NCBI RefSeq assembly: GCF_900106525.1
Contig: NZ_FNOG01000014.1
Coordinates: 30,908-94,907 of the forward strand
Direction: 5' to 3'
Length of the DNA: 64,000 nucleotides
From: Lysobacter enzymogenes
Lineage (GTDB): Bacteria; Pseudomonadota; Gammaproteobacteria; Xanthomonadales; Xanthomonadaceae
This document shows, one piece after another, positions 42,062-49,540 of this stretch. The notes under the pieces were generated by a model that had not been told where the DNA came from, made no database searches, and saw nothing but the letters and a program-made list of their open reading frames with translations. The first letter of the stretch is position 1. Every line of letters starts with the position of its first letter. The translations under genes and the position numbers were made by a program.

Positions 42062-43912
42062 ATGCGTCGTTTCAAGCTGCTGTCCCTCGCCATCGCCGGC
42101 GCCATCGCGCTGCCGGCGGCCGCCGTCGCCGCGCCCGCCGGCGAGGCCACCGACCTGGATCAGGTCGTGGTCACCGCCAACCGCACCGCGGTCAGCGTCA
42201 ACGACCTGCTGACTCCGGTCGACGTGCTCGACCGCAGCGACATCGAGCGCAGCCAGGCGCGCGACCTCAACGACCTGCTGCGCGGCCGCGCCGGCATCAC
42301 CATCGCCAACCAGGGCGGCGCCGGCAAGCTGACCACGCTGTTCCTGCGCGGCAGCGAATCCGACCACGTGCTGGTGCTGGTCGACGGCATCCGCATCGGC
42401 TCGCCGACCTCGGGCCTGGCGTCGCTGCAGGACCTGCCGCTGGAACTGATCGACCGCATCGAAATCGTGCGCGGCCCGCGTTCGAGCCTGTACGGCGCCG
42501 ACGCCATCGGTGGCGTGATCCAGGTGTTCACCCGCCGCGAGCGCCAGGGCTTCGCCCCGCGCGTGCACGCCGGCGGCGGCAGCAACGGCACCGTCGAATT
42601 CGGCACCGGCTTCGGCGGCCGCAGCGGCCGCGGCTGGTTCGGCGCCGACTACAGCTTCCGCAAGACCCAGGGCATCAATGCCTGCCGCGGCGCCGGCTTC
42701 CCGGTGTTCGCCGGCTGCTTCACCGACGAGCCCGACCGCGACGGCTACGAAAGCCACGCGCTGTCGCTGCGCGGCGGCGTCGAGATCAACGAGCAGTGGA
42801 GCGTGGAAGGCCAGGCGCTGCGCGCCGAAGGCCAGAACGACTACGACGGCAGCTTCGTCAACTACTCCGAGACTGTGCAGCAGATGATCGGCGGCAAGGT
42901 CGACTGGCGTCCGTCGGAGCGCGTGCACGTGCAGTTGAGCGGCGGGCGCAATGTCGACAGCTCGGACAACTTCCTCGGTGCGCTGCCGATGGGGTATTTC
43001 AGCACCCATCGCGATAGCGCGACCCTGCAGGCCGATTTCAACCTCTCCGAAGGCCACGTGCTGACCGCGGGCTTCGATTGGCTGCGCGACGAAGTGCGCA
43101 GCGACACCGCCTACGACGAAAGCTCGCGCGACAACAAGGCCGGCTTCGTCCAGTACCAGGGCCGCTTCGGCAACCAGTCCTTCGAAGCCAGCGTGCGCCG
43201 CGACGACAACGAGCAGTTCGGCGGCCACACCACCGGCGGCGCCGCGTGGGGCCTGAACTTCGCCGAGAACTGGCGCGTCACCGTCGGCTACGGCACCGCG
43301 TTCAAGGCGCCGACCTTCAACGAGCTGTACTACCCGTTCTTCGGCAACGCCAAGCTCAAGCCGGAAGAGTCCAAGACCTGGGAACTGGGCCTGGCCTACC
43401 GCGGCGAGAACTTCAACGCCCGCATCGACGGCTTCGACACCCGCGTGGACCAGCTGATCACCTTCGACTCGGCGATCAACCTGCCCAACAACATCGAACG
43501 CGCGCGCATGCGCGGCGCCGAGATCGGCATCGACACCACCTTCGCCGACTGGACCCTGGCGGCGAGCGCGAGCTGGCTGGACACCGAGAACCGGGTCGGC
43601 TTCTACCGCGGCAACGACCTGCCGCGCCGCGCCAAGCACAGCGCGCGCATCGACCTGGACCGCGCCTTCGGCAAGTTCCGCGTCGGCGCCACCGCGGTGG
43701 GCTACGGCTCGCGTTACGACGACGTCGCCAACAACGCCCGCCTGGGCGGCTACGGCACCTTCGACCTGCGCGCCGAGTACGCCTTCAACGACGCACTGAG
43801 CCTGCAGGCGCGCGTGGCCAATGTGTTCGACCGCGAGTACGAGACCGTGTCGTACTACAACCAGCCGGGACGCGAGTGGTTCCTGACCTTGCGTTACGCG
43901 CCCAAGCCCTGA
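42062..43912 (+). CDS. btuB: Outer membrane vitamin B12 receptor
   Basis: A 616-residue TonB-dependent receptor. A signal peptide (MRRFKLLSLAIAGAIALPAAAVA) is followed by the TonB box-like DLDQVVVTANR, a plug with LLRGRAGITIANQGG and LVDGIRIGSPTSG, and a barrel ending ...EWFLTLRYAPKP. AGGAGT is eight bases before the ATG. Position behind a B12 riboswitch fixes the substrate. No btuF/btuC or cob genes are near. An NACRGAGFPVFAGCF pair of cysteines lies in an extracellular-loop region. Confidence 0.95.
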   Translation: MRRFKLLSLAIAGAIALPAAAVAAPAGEATDLDQVVVTANRTAVSVNDLLTPVDVLDRSDIERSQARDLNDLLRGRAGITIANQGGAGKLTTLFLRGSESDHVLVLVDGIRIGSPTSGLASLQDLPLELIDRIEIVRGPRSSLYGADAIGGVIQVFTRRERQGFAPRVHAGGGSNGTVEFGTGFGGRSGRGWFGADYSFRKTQGINACRGAGFPVFAGCFTDEPDRDGYESHALSLRGGVEINEQWSVEGQALRAEGQNDYDGSFVNYSETVQQMIGGKVDWRPSERVHVQLSGGRNVDSSDNFLGALPMGYFSTHRDSATLQADFNLSEGHVLTAGFDWLRDEVRSDTAYDESSRDNKAGFVQYQGRFGNQSFEASVRRDDNEQFGGHTTGGAAWGLNFAENWRVTVGYGTAFKAPTFNELYYPFFGNAKLKPEESKTWELGLAYRGENFNARIDGFDTRVDQLITFDSAINLPNNIERARMRGAEIGIDTTFADWTLAASASWLDTENRVGFYRGNDLPRRAKHSARIDLDRAFGKFRVGATAVGYGSRYDDVANNARLGGYGTFDLRAEYAFNDALSLQARVANVFDREYETVSYYNQPGREWFLTLRYAPKP

Positions 43913-43960
43913 GGGCTTCGCGCTCCGGGCCGTTCGCGGCCCGGGCGTGAGCGATGACTT

Positions 43961-43990
43961 CGAAGCCCGGCTCCGGCCGGGCTTCGTCGT
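43961..43990 (+). terminator. Terminator of btuB
   Basis: CGAAGCCCGG and CCGGGCTTCG form a 10-bp stem with the loop CTCCGG or shorter, 49 bp after the btuB stop. Only a short TCGTCGTTT tract follows. Confidence 0.75.
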
Positions 43991-44001
43991 TTCCGAAGCC
44001 C

Positions 44002-44101
44002 CTGTAGGAGCGGCGCGAGCCGCGACTGCGGGGTGGCCGCTTGGGGCGTGAGTTTCGTCGCACCTGCGGTGTCGCGGTCGCGGCTTGCGCCGCTCCTACA
44101 G
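44002..44101. repeat. Dispersed inverted repeat, CTGTAGGAGCG family (copy 7)
   Basis: The palindrome extends beyond the core to GAAGCCCCTGTAGG / CCTACAGGGGCTTC (43995-44108). It separates the convergent ends of btuB and the eight-gene cluster on the minus strand. Confidence 0.87.
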
Positions 44102-44119
44102 GGGCTTCGTTGCGGCGGC

Positions 44120-45025
44120 TCAGGCCATTGCGGTGAGTTGCTCGTCGAGTTCGGCCGAGTCCAACTCCGGTTCGTTGCGCTGGGTCCGCATCGTTTCCAG
44201 CGCCCATCCGCGCAGGCGCGCCAGTTCCGGCGAGCGCCACACCGCCATGCCGTAAGGACTGCCGCACACCGTGTGATCGCGCTGCGCGCTGCGCAGTTCC
44301 GCGTCGCCGCCCCACGCCGTCGCCGCGGCGCGACGATGCAACGCCTTCAGCTTGTGCGCGCCGCACTCGGCCGCATGATCGAGCGCGAGGACGAACTCGA
44401 CCGGATCGGGATAGAACGGCGACAGGCTCGCTGCGCGCAAGGCGTCGTCGCCGGCCCAGCGCAGCGCGTCGGCGAGCATGCGCTCGGCTTCGCGCACGCC
44501 GGGCAGATGCGACAGATCCAGCGTCGCGAACAATGCCAGTGCGTTGGCGGTGGCGGTGCAATCGACCAGGTCGCGGCGCACGCCGTCGCGGCTCCAGGTG
44601 GCGAACACGCCGGGACGCAACCACGGCGGACGCAACAACGGAAAACTGGCGACGCGGCGCCGGGCGATGCTCAGGCAGGCGACGCGGCGCGCCTGCGCGC
44701 GGTCCACGCGGCCGGCGTGCAGCAGTTCCAGCAGCATGATCGCGGTGTCGTCGGCGTCGTCGGGCAGGTCCGGCGCCCACTCGGGTCGCGCGTCCTGCGG
44801 CCAGAAGCGGAACCCGCCGCGCACGGAACGACAGCGCTCCAGCGCATCGAGCAAGGCCGCCGGCACCGGCAGCCCGCGCCGGCGCAGCGCGCGCACGCCC
44901 AGCGCGGTGACGAAGCCGTTGCGGTCGTGCAGCCGCTGTCCGCCCAGCGACACTTCGCTGAGGATGAAATGCGGCTTCGCCGCGACGGCGGCGGCGAAAG
45001 CGCAGGGACGCGGCGCGTCGCTCAT
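44120..45025 (-). CDS. Small alpha-barrel protein with terpene-cyclase-like DxDDTA motif
   Basis: A 301-residue, largely helical protein. VRGGFRFWPQ is followed by PDDADDTAIMLLELL. The DADDTA stretch matches the DxDDTA catalytic motif of class II terpene cyclases and squalene-hopene-type enzymes, but the protein is one alpha-barrel domain, shorter than those enzymes. CTATANALALFATLD and FYPDPVEFVLALDHA are further helical repeats. It is the last gene of the cluster; its ATG overlaps the stop of the prenyltransferase-like gene. Enzyme or receptor activity is unknown. The motif could be coincidental, though its spacing to GGF fits. Confidence 0.55.
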   Translation of the reverse strand: MSDAPRPCAFAAAVAAKPHFILSEVSLGGQRLHDRNGFVTALGVRALRRRGLPVPAALLDALERCRSVRGGFRFWPQDARPEWAPDLPDDADDTAIMLLELLHAGRVDRAQARRVACLSIARRRVASFPLLRPPWLRPGVFATWSRDGVRRDLVDCTATANALALFATLDLSHLPGVREAERMLADALRWAGDDALRAASLSPFYPDPVEFVLALDHAAECGAHKLKALHRRAAATAWGGDAELRSAQRDHTVCGSPYGMAVWRSPELARLRGWALETMRTQRNEPELDSAELDEQLTAMA

Positions 45026-45990
45026 GTCGGCCGCACGCCGCATTGCACCCAGGCGTTGCCGGCGATGTCGGCGCCGACGCCGATCATGCCGTGGCGCCAG
45101 CGGCCGTCGGCCGGGCCGGCGGCGAGCGCGGCGTAAACCTGCGCCGAGCTTCCTTCGCCTTGCCCGCGCAAGCGGCGTTCGACTTCGGCATCGTCGCGGA
45201 AGATCGCCTTGGCGAAGGTGAACCAGGTCAGCGCGCGCACCTGCCCCTGCGCCGACAGCGCCAGGCTGATGCCGGACGGGCGCGGCAGGTCGTCGGCCGG
45301 CAGCACCTGCATCAGACGTTGCAACAGCGCCGCCTCGTCGCCGAGCGTCGCCCGCGCGAGCGTGCGCAACGCGGCCAGATCGAGCTCGTCCGCGCGCGCG
45401 TAGCACTCGACGCTGCCGTCGGGATTGACCCCGCACATGCGCCAGAACAGCAACTGCGAAGCGAACGCGGGATGGCGGCCGCGCCACTGCGGCGGCAAGC
45501 GCCCCCCGGGCAGGTCGGCGTAGAGCTTGGCGGCGAAATCCTCGCCGTGCCGCGCCGACGCCCAGGCGCCGAACTTCAGCCGCGCGCCGCGCTGATGATC
45601 GATCCACGGCTGCAGATCGCCGCACCAGTCCACGGCCTGCGCCGCGCGCTGCAGGCGCGCGGCGTCGTCGGCTTCGGGCTCGGCGACCTCGGCGGTCCAG
45701 CGCACCGCGGCTTCGCGCGAGGTCCAGGCGAACTCGACCGGCAGGCCGGTGTTGGTCAGCGAGCTGAAACTCCACGCCACCTGCGGCCAGCGCGAGGCCA
45801 CCAGCGGCGCCAGCGCGCGCGCCAGCCGCGCCTGCGCTTGCTCGGCTTGCGCCGGCAACACCGCGTGCAGGCGCTGCAAGGTCGCGGCGACCGACGCGGG
45901 CAGGCCCGCATCGTTCGGCGCGCTCGCCCCGAGCTCGTCCATGGCCCTCGTCTGCCTGCATTGGCCGTCCCTGGCGATGTTCGCGTCCAT
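45022..45990 (-). CDS. DMATS/ABBA-type prenyltransferase-like protein
   Basis: A 322-residue protein with AAGGAG eight bases before the ATG (MDANIARDG). Five beta-hairpins alternate with helices, the PT-barrel pattern: around SSLTNTGLPVEFAWTS, LKFGAWASARHG...KLYADL, GVNPDGSVECYA, GISLALSAQGQVRALTWF and GVGADIAGNAWVQCGV. SLT-x-x-x-PVEFAW and KLYADLP resemble the conserved strands of tryptophan dimethylallyltransferases. If active it would attach a prenyl group to an aromatic acceptor. It follows the giant-protein genes directly; the upstream stop overlaps its ribosome-binding site. Confidence 0.6.
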   Translation of the reverse strand: MDANIARDGQCRQTRAMDELGASAPNDAGLPASVAATLQRLHAVLPAQAEQAQARLARALAPLVASRWPQVAWSFSSLTNTGLPVEFAWTSREAAVRWTAEVAEPEADDAARLQRAAQAVDWCGDLQPWIDHQRGARLKFGAWASARHGEDFAAKLYADLPGGRLPPQWRGRHPAFASQLLFWRMCGVNPDGSVECYARADELDLAALRTLARATLGDEAALLQRLMQVLPADDLPRPSGISLALSAQGQVRALTWFTFAKAIFRDDAEVERRLRGQGEGSSAQVYAALAAGPADGRWRHGMIGVGADIAGNAWVQCGVRPT

Positions 45991-46003
45991 GTCCGTTCTC
46001 TCC

Positions 46004-49000
46004 TTATTGCACCGCGATCAGTTCTTCGCTGTCCTCGACCCAGGCGCGCTGGTCGAACTGTCCCTGCATGCCGACGAAGGTGAAGCGGCGGCGGAACTTG
46101 CGCTTGTCGCCGTTCTTCAGCGCGATGCGCAGCTTGAGCGGATCGCTCTGGCTGCCGGGCATCTCCAGGCGCTCGCTGCGCTTGTACGCACCGTCCTCGT
46201 ACTTCACGTCGATGTAGACGCGCCGCACCGACGCCGGATCGAACACCGGGATGAACTCCAGTTGCAGCGCGTCCTCGAAGCTGTCGTGGATCAACAGTTC
46301 GGGGACGTCGACTTCGACCGGCGGCGCGGCCGGATCGGGCTGCGCCGCGCCCTTGCGCCGCTGCACGATCTGATACGTGACGCCGCGATTCGCCGGCGCC
46401 GGCTTGGCCCCGCGCAAACGCCAGGTCTTCGGCCCGGACGTCGCAGTCAGGGTCAGCGTGGTCTTCGGCTCGGGCGTGGCGTAGCCGCGCGCCTGCAGCT
46501 TGACGTCGATGGCCTCGACCACGTCCCAGTCGATATCGCCCGGGGTCGCGGTGATCTGGCGGAACTCGACGTGTTCGTAGGGATTGACGAACAGCGTGCG
46601 GTCTTCGGTGCGCTCGGCCGGGATATTGTAGGAGCTGCGGTCGGCGGCCCAGTCCGACTGCGGATCGAAGTGGAACTGGTAGCCGGCCTGATAGCCGATA
46701 TCGCGGTTCTGGCTCATGAACACTTCGAAGCGCTTGGCCGCGGTGTCGCCCGGGCCGAACACGAAGTCGGCGTGCTTGTGGTCGCGCGGCTTGCTCTTGT
46801 CGCCGTAGTCCAGCGCCAGTTGCACCGACTTGAGATCGATCGGCTCGAACGCGATCGGCAGGCTGGCCTCGACCGCGAACTGGCGGAAGAACGGATCGTC
46901 CAGGTCGATTTCCTTGAAGTACTTCGACTTGTCGCGCAGATCGCCGAGCATCAGGCCGAAGAAACCCTGCGGCGCATAGGTGCGGCGCACCGCTTCGGCG
47001 CGGTTGTAGCGCAGGGTCAGTTTCTTGCGTTCTTCCTGATGCACGAACTTGAGCTTGAGCGAGAGGCTGGCCGCGGTCGGCGGCGTCGGCAGGGTCGGGG
47101 TGACCGGCGGCGTCACCGGTGGCGTCACCGGCGGAGTGACGGGAGGCGTGACCGGCGGAGTGACCGGCGGCGTCACGGGCGGAACGACCGGAGGAACGAC
47201 CGGCGGCACCACCGGCGGCGTCACCGACGCCGGCCGGCGCAGGCGCCCGTGCCAGCGGTTCGGCGTGGCGCCGGCGGCGCGGCCGGTGACGTGGACGACG
47301 CGGTTGTCCGGATCGCCGCCCATCGCCGAATGCGCGCCGGGCCGGCTGCTGGCCGGCACGTCGCCGTTGGCGGCCTGGGTGCTCACGGTGATCGGCACGC
47401 CGGCGCGGCGCGCCACCGCCAGCGCGACATCCAGGCGTCGCTGCGACAAGCGCTTGTTGTAGCGCTCGCGTTCGCTGTCGCTGGCGCCGCTGACGTGTTC
47501 GTGGCTGGCGTAGGCCTGGAAATTCAGATTGCGCGGCGCCGGCAAGCTGCGGATCCACGCCATCAGGCGCTCGGCGCCGCGCTCGCCGCCGCTCCAGTTG
47601 CCGTCGCCTTCGATGCGCAGCGTGCCCGAAGCATCGCGATAGCGCGGGTCGGTGGTGGTGTTGTCGACGTAGGCGCGGTACTGCGCCGACGGCGGATTGG
47701 TGTTCCAGCCGGCTTCGGCGGGTTTGTCGAAATCGAAGAACAGGCCGAAGGTCTGGTCTTGCGTGCTGGCCGGCCATTCGACGTCGATGCGCTTGCTGCT
47801 GTCGGCATCGACGGTGAGGGTGACCCGTCCCTGCGCGTCGGCGGCGACCACTTGGTCGTCGACCTTCACCACCGCGCCGGCGCCGCCGACGGTGATGGTT
47901 TCGGACAGACCGCTGGCTGCCGGCGTGTGGGTCACGGTCAGGCCCGCAGGCAGCGGCGAGGGTTCGGTCGAATCGACGGTCAGCGCGGCGGGCTGGATCT
48001 GCGGCGCGGGCGGCGTGGTGCCACCGGACGTACCGCCCGCGGTTCCGCCGGAACTGCCGCCCGAGCTGCCGGAGCTTGCGTCGGCGGCGCCACTGCGCGC
48101 GCTGCTGGCGGTGCTGGCGCGCGCGGTGCCGCCGGAGAAGGCGCTGGCGCCGCTCGAAGCCTCGCCGCTGCTGCCACCCGAGCTGCCGCCGCTGGAACCG
48201 CCGCTACTGCCGCCCGAACTACCACCGCTGGAACCGCCGCTGCTTCCACCTGAGCTGCCGCCGCTCGATCCGCCGCTGCTTCCACCCGAACTTCCGCCAC
48301 TGGAACCGCCGCTGCTGCCACCCGAGCTGCCGCCGCTCGATCCGCCGCTGCTGCCGCCTGAACTTCCACCACTGGAACCGCCGCTGCTGCCACCCGAACT
48401 GCCGCCGTTCGATCCGCCGCTGCTGCCGCCCGAGCTTCCGCCCGAACCGCCCTGCCCGCTGTTGACCGTCGCCGGATCCGTCGCCAGCTTGCCCGGCACC
48501 AGGGTCGGCTCGAACCACTTGCTCAGCAGATCGTCCTTGAAGAAATCCAGCGCCCACTTCTCCTGGTCGCGGCGGTCCTCGGCGTCGGTGAAGGCTTCCA
48601 CCTGGATGTCGATCACGCCGTTTTGCACCAACGATTCGAATGCCGCGTCGATGCCGGCCTTGAACCAGGCGTACTGCCCTTCCAGGCTGGCGCTGAAGTG
48701 GTTGTAGATGCGCTCGAAATCGGCGGTGATGGTGACCCGCAGCGCCGGGCGCATCGCCAGGTATTTGAAGTCGTAGATCACCCCGATCGGGGTCATGCCG
48801 TCGCTGAGCGCCTGCTCCAGGATGGTCGCGCCTTCCGCCGACAAGGTCAGGCTGAAAGCGGCGCGGTTGGCCGCGTCCATCGACGGCACCGTGGCGCCGA
48901 GGATGTGCTCGACCGCGTTGAACGTGCCCGGCGCGGCCGGCTGCGCGGACGTGCCGCCGCCGCCCTGCGCATTGAGCGCGATGCACTGCACCGTGCCTTC

Positions 49001-49309
49001 CTCGAACGTCGCGCAGGTCAGCCGCGCCGGCGGCACCACGCCGGGCTCGGCGTTGAGGCGGCCGAGGATCTTCGACTCCATCGACGAGGGCAGCTGCAAG
49101 GTGGTGACGAAGGTGACGAAGCCGCCGCCCTTGATCGCAGCCGAGGCGTCGGCGACGCGGTACTTGAGGAAGTTGAATTCCTTGCGGCCGTCGGCCTGGC
49201 GCTTGGCCAGATCGACCGGGCCGGGCAGATACCAGAACTGGCTCTTGTCGGCGTGGTCGCGGAACACGGTGACGCCGTCGACGGTGATGGGTTTTTCCAG
49301 GCTGAGCAT
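46004..49309 (-). CDS. Large cluster protein with OmpA-like domain and two low-complexity linkers
   Basis: An 1101-residue protein without signal peptide. Residues 1-~285 carry the cluster signature: VFRDHADKSQFWYLPGP near the start and AAFSLTLSAEGATILEQAL later. A Gly/Ser tract occupies ~285-381. An OmpA-like domain lies at ~505-675 (TFGLFFDFDKPAEAGW, LNFQAYASHEHVSG, ERYNKRLSQRRLDVALAV). A VTPP/VVPP repeat covers ~694-738. A beta-rich tail to 1101 contains YQAGYQFHFDPQSDW. It is distantly related to the proteins at 49541 and 51900. OmpA-like domains usually bind peptidoglycan, which would require export; how that would happen is unclear. CGGAG precedes the ATG. Confidence 0.78.
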   Translation of the reverse strand: MLSLEKPITVDGVTVFRDHADKSQFWYLPGPVDLAKRQADGRKEFNFLKYRVADASAAIKGGGFVTFVTTLQLPSSMESKILGRLNAEPGVVPPARLTCATFEEGTVQCIALNAQGGGGTSAQPAAPGTFNAVEHILGATVPSMDAANRAAFSLTLSAEGATILEQALSDGMTPIGVIYDFKYLAMRPALRVTITADFERIYNHFSASLEGQYAWFKAGIDAAFESLVQNGVIDIQVEAFTDAEDRRDQEKWALDFFKDDLLSKWFEPTLVPGKLATDPATVNSGQGGSGGSSGGSSGGSNGGSSGGSSGGSSGGSSGGSSGGSSGGSSGGSSGGSSGGSSGGSSGGSSGGSSGGSSGGSSGGSSGGSSGGSSGGSSGGSSGEASSGASAFSGGTARASTASSARSGAADASSGSSGGSSGGTAGGTSGGTTPPAPQIQPAALTVDSTEPSPLPAGLTVTHTPAASGLSETITVGGAGAVVKVDDQVVAADAQGRVTLTVDADSSKRIDVEWPASTQDQTFGLFFDFDKPAEAGWNTNPPSAQYRAYVDNTTTDPRYRDASGTLRIEGDGNWSGGERGAERLMAWIRSLPAPRNLNFQAYASHEHVSGASDSERERYNKRLSQRRLDVALAVARRAGVPITVSTQAANGDVPASSRPGAHSAMGGDPDNRVVHVTGRAAGATPNRWHGRLRRPASVTPPVVPPVVPPVVPPVTPPVTPPVTPPVTPPVTPPVTPPVTPTLPTPPTAASLSLKLKFVHQEERKKLTLRYNRAEAVRRTYAPQGFFGLMLGDLRDKSKYFKEIDLDDPFFRQFAVEASLPIAFEPIDLKSVQLALDYGDKSKPRDHKHADFVFGPGDTAAKRFEVFMSQNRDIGYQAGYQFHFDPQSDWAADRSSYNIPAERTEDRTLFVNPYEHVEFRQITATPGDIDWDVVEAIDVKLQARGYATPEPKTTLTLTATSGPKTWRLRGAKPAPANRGVTYQIVQRRKGAAQPDPAAPPVEVDVPELLIHDSFEDALQLEFIPVFDPASVRRVYIDVKYEDGAYKRSERLEMPGSQSDPLKLRIALKNGDKRKFRRRFTFVGMQGQFDQRAWVEDSEELIAVQ
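47096..47226 (-). repeat. In-frame 12-nt repeat coding VTPP/VVPP
   Basis: About eleven near-identical 12-nt units encode repeated V-(T/V)-P-P in the 46004-49309 gene. Length could vary by slippage. It is a linker between the OmpA-like domain and the C-terminal beta module. Confidence 0.9.
48165..48453 (-). repeat. In-frame 12-nt repeat coding GGSS
   Basis: About 23 units encode a Gly-Gly-Ser-Ser linker, broken once by Asn, in the 46004-49309 gene. Third codon positions vary between units, so the repeat is not freshly amplified and is maintained as protein sequence. Confidence 0.9.
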
Positions 49310-49402
49310 GACGAACTCCGATGGCTCTGCGGTGGGCGCGCGGGGCGCGGCCGTTCCTTGTTCTTGGATCTTGCGGCGGACGACAGCGCCCTTCCCCTTT
49401 TC

Positions 49403-49485
49403 GTCATTCCCGCGAAAGCGGGAATCCAGGGCTTCATCGAGGCATAGCGCTGAAGTCTCTGGATCCCCGCCTGCGCGGGGATGAC
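49403..49485. repeat. GTCATTCC-family inverted repeat
   Basis: GTCATTCCCGCGAAAGCGGG with its partner CCCCGCCTGCGCGGGGATGAC; arms contain their own small hairpins. Related to 8373-8487. It lies within the eight-gene cluster, between the two large genes at 49541 and 46004. Confidence 0.82.
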
Positions 49486-49540
49486 GTGCGGGAAGCAGGC
49501 GCGGCGACCGGCCGTGGCGTTGCTTGGTCTGCGCCGCCGA

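Noticed and set aside
45749..48253. 834-codon plus-strand frame opposite the OmpA-containing giant gene
   Set aside because: Antisense shadow; the minus-strand frame has a strong ribosome-binding site, OmpA-like motifs and family relatives.
47049..48707. Short direct repeats resembling a CRISPR or minisatellite
   Set aside because: The repeats are in-frame 12-nt codon units for VTPP and GGSS linkers, without unique spacers.
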